DNA of 64,000 bases from Leucobacter sp. 7(1) (GTDB lineage Bacteria > Actinomycetota > Actinomycetes > Actinomycetales > Microbacteriaceae): NCBI RefSeq assembly GCF_900163635.1, contig NZ_FUID01000009.1, positions 1-64,000 of the forward strand. Reading direction: 5' to 3'. Under the pieces are notes generated by a model. It was not told where the DNA came from. It worked only from the letters and a program-made list of their open reading frames with translations, and did no database searches. A program made the position numbers and the translations under genes. This document shows positions 18,325-29,241 of the stretch, one piece after another. Position 1 is the first letter of the stretch, and each line of letters begins with the position of its first letter.

Positions 18325-19017
18325 CTATCGGGGGTCGGGCCGATTGCCGGTGATTGCGCTGCCGATTCGCAGGTGTGTCGCCCCAGCGGCGATCGCTTCG
18401 ACATAGTCGTGCGTCATTCCCGCCGAGATCGCGGTCGCGGCCGGGGCGACGGCACGGACCTGTGCAGAGTAGTCAGCGAGGCGTGCGAATGCCCGCGCCG
18501 GCTCCTCATCCAGGGGCGCGACCGCCATGATCCCGCGCAACGTGAGCGACGGGTTCCCGAGCGTGTGCTCCGCGAGGGCGCTGAGTTCTGCGGGCAGCAC
18601 TCCCCCGCGGCCGGGATCGTCAGTCATGTTGACCTGCAGGAACACATCGACGGGCCGCTCCAGCTCGGTCAGCGCGTCAACGAGTCGGGTGCGATCGATC
18701 GAGTGGATCGAACGCGCGTAGCGCGCAGCCTGACGCGCCTTCTTCGTCTGCAGCTGGCCGATGAAGTGCCAATGCAGATCGAGGTCGCTCAGTGCCTCGG
18801 CCTTCGCCTGCGCTTCCTGGTGCCGGTTCTCGCCAACGTCGCGCACCCCGAACCCAGCAAGGGCCCGGACGAGCTCTGGCGGATGAAACTTGGTCACGAC
18901 GATCAGCGTGACGTCTTCATCCGGTCGACCGGCAGCGCGGCACGCGTCCGCGACGCCCTCCCGCACCGCAGCCAGGCGATCACTCAGCGCGGGATCGCTC
19001 CATTCCTGCTGCACCAC
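18325..19017 (-). CDS. PLP homeostasis protein, YggS family
   Basis: A 230-residue pyridoxal-phosphate-binding protein with an alanine-racemase-type barrel. The PLP lysine is in LIVVTKFHPPE near residue 42. GENRHQEAQAK, HWHFIGQLQTKKAR, and the phosphate-binding RIGSAITG complete the family pattern. It buffers intracellular PLP and is not a racemase. It starts at a GTG 7 nt after the ftsZ stop, with the ribosome site inside the ftsZ end, so expression is tied to ftsZ. Confidence 0.93.
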   Translation of the reverse strand: MVQQEWSDPALSDRLAAVREGVADACRAAGRPDEDVTLIVVTKFHPPELVRALAGFGVRDVGENRHQEAQAKAEALSDLDLHWHFIGQLQTKKARQAARYARSIHSIDRTRLVDALTELERPVDVFLQVNMTDDPGRGGVLPAELSALAEHTLGNPSLTLRGIMAVAPLDEEPARAFARLADYSAQVRAVAPAATAISAGMTHDYVEAIAAGATHLRIGSAITGNRPDPR

Positions 19018-19023
19018 GACGGG

Positions 19024-20253
19024 CTACCTCAAGAACTCGGGGATATCGAGATCGTCGTCATCGTCGCCGTCGAATGCGGGATCCTTGAGCTGCGCCTCGA
19101 CCGGCGGGTTCGCAATGACCTCGCCGAACTGACCCGTCGCGGGGGCGGGCTCCGCCGCCTTCTCCGCACCGACGGCGTTGAAACCTGGGAAGCCCAGGCC
19201 GGTAGCCTCGGCGGTCGCGCCCACGGTCCGTCCATTCGGAACCTCGTCAAGGCTCTCGACGTGGCTGCCGCGGCGACCTCGTTCGGGACCCGGGGCTGCA
19301 GCAGCCTGGTCAGCGTCGAAGCCTGCCGCGATCACGGTCACGCGCACTTCGTCGCCGAGCGTGTCGTCGATCACGGTACCGAAGATGATGTTCGCCTCCG
19401 GGTGGACCACGTCTTGCACGAGGGTCGAAGCCTCGTAGATCTCGCTCAGCGCGAGGTTCGAGGAGCCCTGGATCGACAGCAGCACACCGTGCGCCCCCTC
19501 GACGGAGGCCTCGAGCAGCGGCGACGCGACCGCAAGTTCAGCGGCCTTGATCGCACGGTCCGCGCCGCGCGCGGATCCAATGCCCATGAGCGCGGCACCC
19601 GCACCCTGCATGACCGATTTCACATCGGCAAAGTCGAGGTTAATGAGGCCCGGGGTGGTGATGAGGTCCGTGATGCCGGAAACGCCGGCGAGCAGCACCT
19701 GGTCGGCTGCCGCGAAGGCCTCGATCATGCTGATGCCCGGCTCGCTGATGTCGAGCAGGCGGTCGTTCGGGACGACGATCAGGGTGTCGACGGCCTCGCG
19801 GAGCGTGTTAATGCCCGAATCGGCCTGCGCGGCGCGGCGCTTGCCCTCGAAGCTGAAGGGGCGGGTCACGACGCCGATTGTCAGGGCACCAATCGACTTC
19901 GCGATGCGCGCAACCACGGGCGCGGCACCGGTGCCGGTTCCACCACCCTCGCCCGCGGTCACGAAGACCATGTCGGCACCTGTCAGCGCTTCTTCGATCT
20001 CCTCAGCGTGATCCTCGGCGGCACGGCGTCCAACCTCGGGGTCGGCACCGGCGCCGAGCCCACGGGTGAGTTCGCGGCCGATGTCGAGCTTCACGTCAGC
20101 GTCGCTGAGGAGCAACGCCTGCGCGTCCGTGTTCACCGAGATGAATTCGACACCGCGGAGGCCGAGCTCGATCATGCGGTTCACGGCGTTCACGCCGCCG
20201 CCGCCGACTCCGACGACCTTGATTACCGCGAGGTAGTTCTGGTTCCCTGACAC
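19024..20253 (-). CDS. ftsZ: Cell division GTPase FtsZ
   Basis: The tubulin-like protein that forms the Z ring, 409 residues. The N-terminal [16 protein letters not shown], the tubulin signature [11 protein letters not shown], and the T7 loop [11 protein letters not shown] are all present. A variable Pro/Ala linker ends in the conserved partner-binding peptide DIPEFLR. The frame is open upstream to 20331, but the GTG at 20253 has GGAGG 7 nt before it and gives the normal N-terminus. It lies between ftsQ and yggS. The 120-nt gap to ftsQ probably contains its own promoter. Confidence 0.97.
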   Translation of the reverse strand: MSGNQNYLAVIKVVGVGGGGVNAVNRMIELGLRGVEFISVNTDAQALLLSDADVKLDIGRELTRGLGAGADPEVGRRAAEDHAEEIEEALTGADMVFVTAGEGGGTGTGAAPVVARIAKSIGALTIGVVTRPFSFEGKRRAAQADSGINTLREAVDTLIVVPNDRLLDISEPGISMIEAFAAADQVLLAGVSGITDLITTPGLINLDFADVKSVMQGAGAALMGIGSARGADRAIKAAELAVASPLLEASVEGAHGVLLSIQGSSNLALSEIYEASTLVQDVVHPEANIIFGTVIDDTLGDEVRVTVIAAGFDADQAAAAPGPERGRRGSHVESLDEVPNGRTVGATAEATGLGFPGFNAVGAEKAAEPAPATGQFGEVIANPPVEAQLKDPAFDGDDDDDLDIPEFLR

Positions 20254-20373
20254 CTGGATCCTCCGCCCGTAACCCTCAACCTCTAGCTGAAGTTCAAAGT
20301 TAGTATTGCCGAATACGTTTCTGGGGACCACGCTACGGCCCGAGCCACCCTCGTCGCGGCAGACACGCGGGAA

Positions 20374-21540
20374 CTAGCGGAAAACAGGCGCTTCGGAGGA
20401 CGACACGTCCACGTGCTCCACAGGGTGGTCGCCCAGCGAGCCGAGCATTGCGCTCAACACCATCGCTTTGCGCTTCGTCTGCTCGGCGTCACCCCACAGC
20501 ACTTCGATCCCGTCGGTCAGCACAAACGTCACATCCTGGGCACTCGTCGCGCTCACACTCGCGATCACCGCCCGCAGCTCTGCAGGCATGTCCCGCAGAG
20601 CGCGGGCCGCGGACCGGAACGCCCCGGACGAAAGATCAGCCACAGCATTCGTTCCGAGCGGAACGCCCGCGGGCGCAGCCTCCTGGACGCCGAGCAGCAC
20701 GCCCGCAGCATCGTACTGCCCGATTCCCCCCTCCACAGGAAGGGAAATCACCGGCACGCGCTCCTCGATCCGCACGGTCATCGTGTGCGGCGGCGTCCGC
20801 TCCACGGCATAGCGCTGGATCACCGGGAATGGCTCAAGCGCCCGGTGGACCTCCGCGTCATCGACGAGCGCCAGCGGGACCCCGTCGAAACGGGAGAGCG
20901 CCTCCGCCACCGCAGCCTCGTCAACGTTGACGGCACCCACGACCTGCACGTCACGCACAGCCATGAGCGGAGTGAACGCCCCCACGGCAACAAACAGCAC
21001 AAGCGTCCCGACCGCACTGAGCACAATCCACCACGCACGACGGCGACGGCGCGCCGCGAGGGTGAACCGCTGACGTTCACGCCGGATTCGCGCCTTGCGC
21101 TGCTTGCCTGCCTCACGCACGCGGCGCTCGGCAGCGCGAACAGGATCCGCCTCGCGGGCGGCGCGCCACCGGGTCAGTGCAGAGCCTGAGGCGGCCTGCT
21201 CCGAGGGGAGCACGAGATCCGTAGCGGGTTCCCGCGTGGGATCCTCGGCTCCGCGCGCCTCGCGCACAGCTGACAAATCGACAGTCGGCGCGATATCTGA
21301 GGAGGTCGCCGAGATCTGCGGATCCGGCGTCGCATGTTCCGGTGCCTGTTCAGTTCCGCCCGATTCAGCCACGGCCTCCCGAGCCGTGCGTGAGCGGAGA
21401 CGGCCGATGAGCCGAGCTCCCGCCGTCGACTCAGCCGGGGCCGCACCGGTCGTGGGAGTCGCCTCCTGGTCCGGCTCAGTTCCGGGCGCGCTCGGATCGG
21501 GGCGCTCCGGCCCCTGATCGAACCCGCTCGGCCGCTTCAC
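20374..21540 (-). CDS. ftsQ: Cell division protein FtsQ
   Basis: A 388-residue divisome protein. A long cytoplasmic N-terminus (about 1-168, rich in Pro, Glu and Arg) precedes one transmembrane helix ([20 protein letters not shown]), then a POTRA domain beginning [21 protein letters not shown] and a beta domain. FtsQ bridges FtsL and the early divisome. The cytoplasmic part is longer than in E. coli, a common actinobacterial trait. The start overlaps the murC stop by 4 nt. Confidence 0.93.
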   Translation of the reverse strand: MKRPSGFDQGPERPDPSAPGTEPDQEATPTTGAAPAESTAGARLIGRLRSRTAREAVAESGGTEQAPEHATPDPQISATSSDIAPTVDLSAVREARGAEDPTREPATDLVLPSEQAASGSALTRWRAAREADPVRAAERRVREAGKQRKARIRRERQRFTLAARRRRRAWWIVLSAVGTLVLFVAVGAFTPLMAVRDVQVVGAVNVDEAAVAEALSRFDGVPLALVDDAEVHRALEPFPVIQRYAVERTPPHTMTVRIEERVPVISLPVEGGIGQYDAAGVLLGVQEAAPAGVPLGTNAVADLSSGAFRSAARALRDMPAELRAVIASVSATSAQDVTFVLTDGIEVLWGDAEQTKRKAMVLSAMLGSLGDHPVEHVDVSSSEAPVFR

Positions 21541-22967
21541 TGATCCGCGACCTCAAACCGACCACGCAGCGCCTCAACAACCTGCGGGATGATTCGGTAG
21601 ACCGTGCCACAGCTCATCGTCACCATGACGTCGCCTGGCTTGGCGAACTCGGCGAGGTAGTCGGCCGCGTCCTGCCACTCCGGACGGTAGGCCACCCGGT
21701 CCGCGTCCACAAAGTCGTTTGAGACAAGCGCCCCCGTCACCTCAGGCACCGGATCCTCACGGGCCCCATCAACAGCGAGCACAACCGTGTGGTCCGCACC
21801 GGACTCGAGCGCCTCCGCGAACTCACGGTGGAACATGCTCGTGCGACTGTACAAATGAGGCTGATGGATCGCAATCAGGCGCCCCTCCCCCACGACCGCG
21901 CGGGCAGACTCTAGGAGCGCCGCGACCTCGGTGGGGTGATGGGCGTAGTCGTCGTAGACGCGCACGCCCCCGACCTCGGCGTGGAACTCGAAGCGTCGCT
22001 TCGTCCCGCCGAACTCAGCGATCGCAGCAAGTGCAGCGGCCGCCTCGAAGCCAAGTCCGGTGAGCACGGCGAGCGAGCCCACAGCGTTGACGGCGTTGTG
22101 GCGGCCGTATACCGACAGCTGGGCCTCGTGCCGCGCGCCGTCAATCTCGACGGTGAAGCGCACCGGTCCGGAATCATCGATCGCGAGAATGCGGACGTCC
22201 GCGTCGGCAGTCTCGCCAAACGTGCGGATTGCGGGCCCATTCGCCGCGTCGGAATCGGCGCGCAACTCTGCGAGTACCTCAAGCGCGCCCGGATCATCGG
22301 CCGAAATCACGACGAGCTCGCGCGCGCCACGCGCGAAGTCGACAAACGCCTGCATAAAGGCCTCACGCGAGCCGTAAAAGTCGAGATGCTCCGGATCAAC
22401 GTTCGTGATGAGCGCGACTGCCGTGTCATACAACAGGAACGACTTATCCGACTCGTCGGCCTCGATCACGAAGAGTTCGTCCGTGCCAGGGCCGGAACTC
22501 ACCCCGAGCGACTCGATGATCCCGCCGTTCACAAACGAGGGGTCTGCGCCGACGCCGTGCAAGCCGGTCACGACCATTCCGGTCGAGGTTGTCTTGCCGT
22601 GCGCACCCGCGATCGACACGACGCGCTTGCCGCGGGCGAGCCACGCGAGCGCCTGCGAGCGGTGCAACACGGGCATGCCCGTGGCGAGCGCGCGCTGGTA
22701 CTCGGGGTTGTCCTGCCACAGCGCACCCGTGACCACAAGCGTGTCTGCGTCGCCCACGTTCTCTGCGTCATGCCCGATCGCGACGGGAATTCCCAACTCT
22801 TCCAACGCCACCGTGGAATAGTTCGCGCTGCGGTCAGACCCAGTCACCCGGACGCCCGCCTGGTGCATCATGCGCGCGATCCCGCTCATCCCGGATCCAC
22901 CGATACCGACAAAGTGCACGCGGCCCAGATCGGCGGGGATCTCCAGTTCGAGGTCGGGATAGATCAT
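21537..22967 (-). CDS. murC: UDP-N-acetylmuramate-L-alanine ligase MurC
   Basis: Adds L-alanine to UDP-MurNAc, the first amino-acid ligation of peptidoglycan synthesis. It is a cytosolic ATP-dependent ligase of 476 residues with the N-terminal nucleotide-fold loop [14 protein letters not shown], the ATP P-loop [11 protein letters not shown], and the EADESDKSF segment. The frame is open further upstream, but AAGGAG 5 nt before the ATG at 22967 fixes the start. That ATG overlaps the stop of the MFS transporter gene (ATGA), which is unusual because murG normally precedes murC directly. The murC end overlaps ftsQ by 4 nt. Confidence 0.97.
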   Translation of the reverse strand: MIYPDLELEIPADLGRVHFVGIGGSGMSGIARMMHQAGVRVTGSDRSANYSTVALEELGIPVAIGHDAENVGDADTLVVTGALWQDNPEYQRALATGMPVLHRSQALAWLARGKRVVSIAGAHGKTTSTGMVVTGLHGVGADPSFVNGGIIESLGVSSGPGTDELFVIEADESDKSFLLYDTAVALITNVDPEHLDFYGSREAFMQAFVDFARGARELVVISADDPGALEVLAELRADSDAANGPAIRTFGETADADVRILAIDDSGPVRFTVEIDGARHEAQLSVYGRHNAVNAVGSLAVLTGLGFEAAAALAAIAEFGGTKRRFEFHAEVGGVRVYDDYAHHPTEVAALLESARAVVGEGRLIAIHQPHLYSRTSMFHREFAEALESGADHTVVLAVDGAREDPVPEVTGALVSNDFVDADRVAYRPEWQDAADYLAEFAKPGDVMVTMSCGTVYRIIPQVVEALRGRFEVADQ

Positions 22968-24226
22968 CTGTGCTCCTTGGGACGACGGTCGGGGGCGCTT
23001 CGCGCGCCAGCACTCAAGCGTATCGCGCGCTCCCCCGAAGCCGGGTGTACGACGCGCTCCCGCGGGATCAGCGGGAGCGCGATCACCGGCGCGAGCGCGG
23101 TGATCGCGAGGGCTGCAGGAATACCGAGCGTCCCGATCAGCAGGCCCACGCCCGGTCCCACCGCGGCGGCGGCGAGGAACTGCCCCGTGTTTTGCACCCC
23201 GAGCGCGCGACCGGCCCACCCGGGACCGGCGATCTCCGCGACGGCGGTGAAGGCGAGCCCGTTGTCGGCGACACTGACGCAGCTCGCGAGCACGTAGACG
23301 GCGGCCGCGGCAATCCCCCACTCGGCCCAGCCGCACACAGCGGCGGCAAGGAGTACAACGACGCCCGCAACGGCGACCTGCCGCAGCGGACGGAGCCGCG
23401 ACCTGACCCGGTCACTCCACACACCGACAAGGATCCGCCCGCCCGCGCCCGCGAACTGCGCGCCAGCAACGAGAGCCCCGGCGACGAGCGGGTCCCCCCC
23501 AAAGCCCACCGTAAACCACACGAGCCCAAACGTGGACAGGGCAAACTGCGGAATCACGAGCAGCATGGAGACGACGTGGATCCGCGTGAGGTCGGCGCTG
23601 CCGCGGTACGGGTTCCCGACGAGCACCGCGCCAGCACGCACCAGCCGTTCGGGGTCCCGCACCACGGCCGCGCACACAACAAGGCTCGCCAGGGTCAGCC
23701 CGCCGCCGAGCGCCAAGGCGAGTGGTACACCCCCGGCCGCAGCCAGCGGGGGCACCCCGATCGCAGCGACGGCCATGCCGAGCGGCTGGCACGTCTGCCG
23801 GATCCCCATCGCGAGGCCGCGCCGTTCGGCCGGGAACCAGCCCGTTATCAGGCGGCCGCTCGCGCTATTTGTACAGCCGGCGAGCGCGCCGCTCACCGCA
23901 AGCGCGATCGCGAGCGGCCACAGGCGATCCGGCCCTGCCGGCGCGAGCGCCACGCTGCCACCCACGGCAAGTGCCGTGAGGCCGAGGCCGATCAGCAGCA
24001 CCCGGCGCTCGCCCCAGCGATCCGTCGCAGCACCCCACAGCACAAGCGAAGCGACAAGCCCGAGGTTTGGTGCGCCAGCGAGAAGTCCCGCCTCCGCAAA
24101 GCTCAGCCCCGCCTGCTCGTGCAGGAACGGGATCAAGAACGCGGGTGCCGCGGTCACAACCGTGGTGGCTGCCTGCGCGAACACCATCGTGGCGAGCATC
24201 GCCCACAGGCGAGAAGGAATTGTCAT
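22964..24226 (-). CDS. MFS transporter inserted between murG and murC
   Basis: A membrane transporter of 420 residues with about 12 predicted helices in two six-helix halves. The family loop motif is visible as [14 protein letters not shown] between helices 2 and 3, and a mirrored copy [14 protein letters not shown] lies in the second half. An interior segment [16 protein letters not shown] is typical of sugar/acid or drug MFS carriers. I chose the ATG at 24226, with GGAG 5 nt upstream. It ends in an ATGA overlap with murC, so murC translation may depend on it. The substrate is unknown. Its place among lipid II genes could mean a wall-related cargo or a chance insertion. Confidence 0.85.
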   Translation of the reverse strand: MTIPSRLWAMLATMVFAQAATTVVTAAPAFLIPFLHEQAGLSFAEAGLLAGAPNLGLVASLVLWGAATDRWGERRVLLIGLGLTALAVGGSVALAPAGPDRLWPLAIALAVSGALAGCTNSASGRLITGWFPAERRGLAMGIRQTCQPLGMAVAAIGVPPLAAAGGVPLALALGGGLTLASLVVCAAVVRDPERLVRAGAVLVGNPYRGSADLTRIHVVSMLLVIPQFALSTFGLVWFTVGFGGDPLVAGALVAGAQFAGAGGRILVGVWSDRVRSRLRPLRQVAVAGVVVLLAAAVCGWAEWGIAAAAVYVLASCVSVADNGLAFTAVAEIAGPGWAGRALGVQNTGQFLAAAAVGPGVGLLIGTLGIPAALAITALAPVIALPLIPRERVVHPASGERAIRLSAGARSAPDRRPKEHR

Positions 24227-24275
24227 GGGGTCTCCGAGTGCCGAAACGGGAAACCGGCGCGCCAACAACTCCGCG

Positions 24276-24305
24276 GACGGGGTGCCGGTCTATTTAGACC
24301 CCGTC
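24276..24305 (-). promoter_or_regulatory. Hairpin between murG and the MFS gene, possible attenuator
   Basis: An 8-bp stem GACGGGGT/ACCCCGTC encloses a second, competing palindrome GGTCTATTTAGACC (24287-24300). The two share three bases and cannot form together. The 149-nt gap here is the longest within the mur block. Confidence 0.35.
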
Positions 24306-24375
24306 GCGGCGCTGAAGGAGAAGCGTGCCCGACATAGGCACGAGTCTAGCGCCTCCCGGCCCGAGCCCCACGCCC

Positions 24376-25452
24376 TCAGGCGCTCGCGAGGGCCTCGCGC
24401 ACGAGATCGAGCAGGCGCTCCGTACCGTCGAGGCGGCCGGCGCTCCGCGCGCGTTCCGACATCGCGGCGAGCCGCTTGTCGTCGGCGAGCAGCGGCAGGA
24501 GCGTATCGGCGACCCAGGTAGGCGTGAGTTCGGCATCCTCGACGAGCAGCGCACCACCGGCCTCAACCACACCCGCAGCGTTGAAACGCTGTTCGCCGTT
24601 GCCCACCGCGTACGGGACAAACACGGCGGGGATACCGAGACCCGCGAGTTCGCTTACCGTTGTCGATCCGGCACGGGACACTGCGAGGTCGCAGGCCGCA
24701 AACGCGAGATCCATACGGTCGCAGTACGGAATCACGTGGTATCCGGGCACGCCAGGATCCTCAATCTCCGTGAGTCCACCCCACACGTGCAGCACCTGCA
24801 CTCCCGCGGCGACGATCTCTGCGGCGGAACCCGAAATGCCACGATTGATCGCGCGGGCACCCAGCGAGCCGCCCGTCACCAGCAGCGTGCGGCGGGCAGG
24901 ATCGAGTCCAAAGTGCGCCCGGGCGGACTCGCGAACCGCGGCGCGATCGAGGCCCGTGATCTCGGGTCGCAGCGGCATGCCGGTCACGTGGGCGTGCCGG
25001 ATCGGGGTCCCCGGGAAGGTGACGCCGACAAAGGTTGTGCTCCGAGCCCCAAGCTTGTTGGCCATGCCGGGCCGGGCGTTCGCCTCGTGCACCACGACCG
25101 GGACGCCTTCCTTGGCCCCGGCCCGATACGCCGGTGCGGAAGCATAGCCACCGAAGCCCACAACCACGTCGACGCGGTGCGCGCGAATCAGCTCTCGCAC
25201 TGTTTTCACGGCCCGGGCATATCGGGCGGGAAACTTCAGGGCTGCCGCGTTCGGTCGGCGCGGGAACGGCAGCCGCTCAATGAACGCAAGTTCGTAGCCG
25301 CGCTCGGGCACGAGCCGGGCCTCCAAGCCCTCGCGGGTCCCGAGCACGAGAATCCGCGCCTCGGGCTCGGTCGCGCGGATCAGGTCCGCGAGCGCGAGCA
25401 GGGGGTTCACGTGTCCGGCCGTACCTCCGCCGGCAAGCAGGTAACTTGTCAT
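24376..25452 (-). CDS. murG: MurG lipid II-forming GlcNAc transferase
   Basis: Transfers GlcNAc from UDP-GlcNAc to lipid I at the inner membrane face, making lipid II. It has 358 residues in two Rossmann-like domains. GGGTAGHVNPLLAL is the N-terminal G-loop, VVGFGGYASAP is the second, and VSRAGSTTVSELAGLGIPAVFVPY is the UDP-GlcNAc-binding segment. The start at 25452 gives the expected N-terminus and overlaps the ftsW stop by 4 nt. A GAGGAG lies about 12 nt upstream. Confidence 0.97.
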   Translation of the reverse strand: MTSYLLAGGGTAGHVNPLLALADLIRATEPEARILVLGTREGLEARLVPERGYELAFIERLPFPRRPNAAALKFPARYARAVKTVRELIRAHRVDVVVGFGGYASAPAYRAGAKEGVPVVVHEANARPGMANKLGARSTTFVGVTFPGTPIRHAHVTGMPLRPEITGLDRAAVRESARAHFGLDPARRTLLVTGGSLGARAINRGISGSAAEIVAAGVQVLHVWGGLTEIEDPGVPGYHVIPYCDRMDLAFAACDLAVSRAGSTTVSELAGLGIPAVFVPYAVGNGEQRFNAAGVVEAGGALLVEDAELTPTWVADTLLPLLADDKRLAAMSERARSAGRLDGTERLLDLVREALASA

Positions 25453-26681
25453 CGGGTTCGCGGTCTCCTCTGGTCTGACGATCCGGCACCGGCGGCGGCC
25501 AGTTCCTCTTGATATTGGGCCCCGTCGCGCGCGATCGACACGACGACCCCGATTGCGGCGAGACAGGCGATCAGTGCGGTGCCGCCGGCGCTGATGAGCG
25601 GCAGCGGCACGCCGAGCACCGGCAGCACGCCGATCACGACGCCGATGTTCACAAACGCCTGGCCGACGATCCAGACGAGGATCCCGCCGACAACGGCCTT
25701 GCCGAAGCGATCGCGCGCCCGGGAAATAATGCGCAGCATCACAACTGTGAGAGCCACAAACAGCCCGATCACAAGTAGCGCGCCGATCAACCCCAGCTCC
25801 TCGCCGATGATCGCGAAAATGTAGTCGTTGTCGGCGGCGGGCAGCCACGACCACTTCGCTTTGGACCCACCAAGCCCCACCCCGAACAGGCCCCCTCCCG
25901 CGAGCGCCCACAGGCCGTGCAGCGGCTGCCAGCCGAGCCCGCTGTAGTCGTCATTGCCCGCGGCGTGGCCAAACAGCCGATCCAAACGGTTCTGACTTGT
26001 CACCACAAAGAAGACCACGGCAAGCAGGCCGCCAGCTGCGGTGACGCCGAGGGTCTTCCCGCTGACGCCGCCGAAGTACATCGCTCCGAACACCATCGCC
26101 GCCATGATCAGCACGGTGCCGAGGTCACGGCCAGCCAGCACCACGCCGAGCGCGAGGATCGCGCCCGGGAATATTACCGGGATGAACTCGTGCTTCATCT
26201 GTCCGAGCAGCGGTTCTTTGCGCTGCAGGACCGCGCCGATCCAGACGACAAGCGCAAGCTTCAGCGCTTCCGAAGGCTGTGCTCCGAAACTCCCGATCTG
26301 GATCCAGTTGCGGTTGCCGTACACCTCAATGCCGAGCGGGGTGAATACAAGCAACTGCAGCAGAATTCCAAACCCGAGCAGATACCAGGCCCAGCGCTTC
26401 CAGAACGTGATCGGCAAAGCCGCCGCGATCAGCATCAGCGGCAGGCCGATCAGGGCAAACGTCGCCTGCTTCCAGAAGCCTCCGAAAAAGCCTTGGTCGT
26501 CGAGGTACGACGTGATCGAGGAGGACGACAGCACCATGATGAGCCCGAAACCAACGAGCAGGAGCGTGATCGCGTAGAGCGCGATCACCGTGCGGTCGGT
26601 GCCGGGGCGCAGCACCGCGCCGAGGCTGATGCGCGCCTGGCCCGTGGCGCGGCCCGCGGCGTTCGTCGGTTCCTGAGCCAT
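25449..26681 (-). CDS. ftsW: FtsW septal peptidoglycan polymerase
   Basis: A SEDS-family glycosyltransferase of 410 residues with about ten membrane helices. It polymerises lipid II in the septum together with FtsI. Family marks include GIEVYGNRNWIQIGSFGAQPSE and the late segment INIGVVIGVLPVLGVPLPLISAGGT (here read QAFVNIGVVIGVLP). Cytoplasmic N- and C-terminal tails are charged. It lies between murD (5-nt gap) and murG (4-nt overlap), the standard order. Confidence 0.95.
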   Translation of the reverse strand: MAQEPTNAAGRATGQARISLGAVLRPGTDRTVIALYAITLLLVGFGLIMVLSSSSITSYLDDQGFFGGFWKQATFALIGLPLMLIAAALPITFWKRWAWYLLGFGILLQLLVFTPLGIEVYGNRNWIQIGSFGAQPSEALKLALVVWIGAVLQRKEPLLGQMKHEFIPVIFPGAILALGVVLAGRDLGTVLIMAAMVFGAMYFGGVSGKTLGVTAAGGLLAVVFFVVTSQNRLDRLFGHAAGNDDYSGLGWQPLHGLWALAGGGLFGVGLGGSKAKWSWLPAADNDYIFAIIGEELGLIGALLVIGLFVALTVVMLRIISRARDRFGKAVVGGILVWIVGQAFVNIGVVIGVLPVLGVPLPLISAGGTALIACLAAIGVVVSIARDGAQYQEELAAAGAGSSDQRRPRTR

Positions 26682-26686
26682 CTGAG

Positions 26687-28174
26687 TTACTCCAGTTCGG
26701 AAACGGCCGCTTGGAAAAGCCGCCCACGCTCGGCGGTGCCGGAGAACTGGTCACCCGGCGCAGCAGCCGGGGAAAACAGCACGGTGTCGCCTGGCTGCGC
26801 CATGGCCACAGCCGCAGCGACGGCCGCGTCAAGCACTCCAGAAGCGTCGAGTTCTCCTGATGAGACCTCCGTGACCGGGCGCTCGCCCAAGTGCTGGCGG
26901 AGTGCGGCGAGCACCTCGGCCCGCTGCGCGCCGATCACCACGGCCCCGCGGAGGCGGTGCTCGTGTGCGGCGACGAGGCCGGAGAGGTCTGTGGAGGTCT
27001 GTACGCCGCCCAGAATCCACACAACGTCCTTCAGGGTGCGGAGCGCGGCGTCGGCGGCGTGCGCGTTTGTCGCGGCCGCGTCGTCGATCCAGCGCAGGCC
27101 TGCACGGTCCGCAAGCCGCTCGGTGCGGTGCGGCTGCTGCGCAAAGCTCAGCACGGCCTGCGCCACCTCGCCGGGCGTGACCCCACGCGAGCGAGCGAGC
27201 GCGGCCGCAGCGAGCACGTTGTGCGCGCTATGCGGCGAGGCAAGGCCGTGCTGGGAAAGCTCTTCCACGGTGACAAGCTCGAAGGCCTCGCCCCGGCGGT
27301 CCTCGTGGAAACCCCGATCCACGAGGATACCCTCGACGATCCCGAAGCCGCTCGGCGGCGGCGTATCGATGCCGAAGCTGATCGCGCGCGCACCCTCGAC
27401 GACGTCGGCCTGCTCGACCATGCGCTCGGTTGAGGCGTCCTCGCGGTTGTACACGCAGGCGATCTGGGTGTTTTCGTAGATTTTTGCCTTCGCCGCCCAC
27501 GCGGCGTCGGCGCTGCCGTGCCAGTCGAGGTGGTCCTCAGCGAAGTTCAGGCAGGCACTCGCGTAGGGGGAAATCTCGCCGAGCCGGGCAAGCTGAAAGC
27601 CTGACAGCTCGACGACGATCGCGTCATAGCCCTGCGGATCACGCAGGACATCAAGAATCGGGGTTTCGTTGTCGCCAGCCGGGGTGACACGCAGTCCGCC
27701 GGCGGCGAGCATGTGCGCCGTGAGCTGCACCGTGGTCGTCTTGCCGTTCGTTCCGGTGACACAGAGCCAGTCGGCGATGCGGGGCGTTTTGTCCCGGAGT
27801 CGCCAGCCGAGCTCGATGTCGCCCCACACGGTGACGCCGTGCGCGCCGGCCCACTCGCTGAGCGGATCGTCCAGGCGGAGCTCGGGGACGGGGACCACAA
27901 GCTCTGGGTCGAACGCCGCAAGATCCGCCAGTCGTGCCGCGGGATCAGCGTCAGCGAAGCGCTCGGCTCCGATCACGTCGAGCAGGCGATCGCGATCCGC
28001 GTCCGCGTCCTCGGCGATCACGCGCACCCGAGCCCCCAGCTCGACGAGCGTATCCGCCACCGAGAATCCGACCGGTCCGAGGCCCAGCACCGCGACCCGG
28101 AGCTCGCTCCAGTCATGATGCCAGCTTGTCAGCGCAGCGAGGCGCGTTTCGAGGGTCACTGCTGCAACAACCAT
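26687..28174 (-). CDS. murD: UDP-N-acetylmuramoylalanine-D-glutamate ligase MurD
   Basis: Adds D-glutamate to UDP-MurNAc-L-Ala. The 495-residue protein has the N-terminal Rossmann segment [15 protein letters not shown], the ATP P-loop [13 protein letters not shown], and the middle-domain segment [12 protein letters not shown]. The ATG at 28174 overlaps the mraY end by 19 nt. An alternative GTG at 28159 would give a 4-nt GTGA overlap like other joints in this cluster, and neither start has a strong ribosome site. Confidence 0.96.
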   Translation of the reverse strand: MVVAAVTLETRLAALTSWHHDWSELRVAVLGLGPVGFSVADTLVELGARVRVIAEDADADRDRLLDVIGAERFADADPAARLADLAAFDPELVVPVPELRLDDPLSEWAGAHGVTVWGDIELGWRLRDKTPRIADWLCVTGTNGKTTTVQLTAHMLAAGGLRVTPAGDNETPILDVLRDPQGYDAIVVELSGFQLARLGEISPYASACLNFAEDHLDWHGSADAAWAAKAKIYENTQIACVYNREDASTERMVEQADVVEGARAISFGIDTPPPSGFGIVEGILVDRGFHEDRRGEAFELVTVEELSQHGLASPHSAHNVLAAAALARSRGVTPGEVAQAVLSFAQQPHRTERLADRAGLRWIDDAAATNAHAADAALRTLKDVVWILGGVQTSTDLSGLVAAHEHRLRGAVVIGAQRAEVLAALRQHLGERPVTEVSSGELDASGVLDAAVAAAVAMAQPGDTVLFSPAAAPGDQFSGTAERGRLFQAAVSELE

Positions 28175-29241
28175 TCACCGTAGAAGGCACCAACGCCCGC
28201 GATCACAAACAGCCCGGCGATGATCCAGAACCGCACCACCACGGTCACCTCGGCCCAACCTTTGAGTTCGAAGTGATGATGGATCGGACTCATCAGGAAG
28301 ATCCGCTTGCCCTTTGTCACCTTGAAGTAGATACGCTGCACGATCACGGATCCGGTCTCAATAATGAAGAGCCCGCCGATCAGTACCAGCAGGATTTCGG
28401 TGTGCGTCAGAATCGCAAGCGCCGCGATCGCGCCACCGATGCCCATGGAACCCGTGTCGCCCATGAACACCTGCGCCGGGTTCGTGTTCCACCATAGGAA
28501 GCCCGCGAGGCCTCCCAGGAACGCCGCGGCAATCACCGCGAGGTCCATCGGATCCCGCACCTCGTAGCAGCCGGCCTCCCCCGCGGTCGTCGCACAGTTC
28601 TGCGCCGACTGCCAGAACCCGATGATGAGGTACGCGCCAAACGCGAAGATCGACGCCCCCGCTGCGAGCCCGTCGAGGCCGTCGGTCACGTTGACCGCGT
28701 TTGTTGTGGCGGTCACGATGACCATCACCCAGATGATGAACAGGATGATGCCAGCGATGGGGCCGAGCACCATGAAGTCGAAGGGGAGATCACGGAACAG
28801 AGAGATGTGGGTGGATACGGGAGTGAGCCCAGCATCGTTCGCGAACTGCAGTCCGAGCAGTGCGAAGGACACCGCGATCACGATCTGGCCGGCGATCTTC
28901 GCCCACCCGCCGAGGCCCGCGGACTGCTGCTGCCTGGTCTTCATGAAGTCGTCGATGAAGCCGACGAGCCCCGCGCCCACCGCCATCAGGATCACGAGCA
29001 GTGCCGACGGCGTCGGCTGCTCGCCCATGACAAGCTTGCCGACGAAATACGCGAGCACGGATCCGGTCAGGAAGATTAGGCCGCCCATCGTGGGCGTGCC
29101 GCGCTTCACCTCGTGCTCTTTCGGGCCGTCGACGCGGATCGGCTGACCCCACTTGAGACGGTTGAAGATCCGCACAAACAGCGGCGTGAGCAACAACGAG
29201 TACAGCAGCGAGAAACCGCCGGCAATCAACAGCGCGATCAT
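28156..29241 (-). CDS. mraY: MraY phospho-MurNAc-pentapeptide transferase
   Basis: Moves phospho-MurNAc-pentapeptide to undecaprenyl phosphate, forming lipid I. It is an integral membrane protein of 361 residues with about ten helices. The Mg/substrate loops are visible as GTPTMGGL near residue 50, FIDDFMK near 105, [10 protein letters not shown] near 190 and the C-terminal [13 protein letters not shown]. It overlaps murF upstream by 4 nt and murD downstream. Confidence 0.97.
   Translation of the reverse strand: MIALLIAGGFSLLYSLLLTPLFVRIFNRLKWGQPIRVDGPKEHEVKRGTPTMGGLIFLTGSVLAYFVGKLVMGEQPTPSALLVILMAVGAGLVGFIDDFMKTRQQQSAGLGGWAKIAGQIVIAVSFALLGLQFANDAGLTPVSTHISLFRDLPFDFMVLGPIAGIILFIIWVMVIVTATTNAVNVTDGLDGLAAGASIFAFGAYLIIGFWQSAQNCATTAGEAGCYEVRDPMDLAVIAAAFLGGLAGFLWWNTNPAQVFMGDTGSMGIGGAIAALAILTHTEILLVLIGGLFIIETGSVIVQRIYFKVTKGKRIFLMSPIHHHFELKGWAEVTVVVRFWIIAGLFVIAGVGAFYGEWLLQQ

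Noticed and set aside
17902-20250. 782-codon plus-strand frame antisense to sepF, yggS and ftsZ
   Set aside because: It is a shadow of strongly biased codon use in three well-supported genes and has no domain of its own.
23000-23336. N-terminal extension of murC into the MFS gene
   Set aside because: The extension is Arg-rich, overlaps the transporter and lacks homology. AAGGAG and ATG at 22967 fit the known MurC start.
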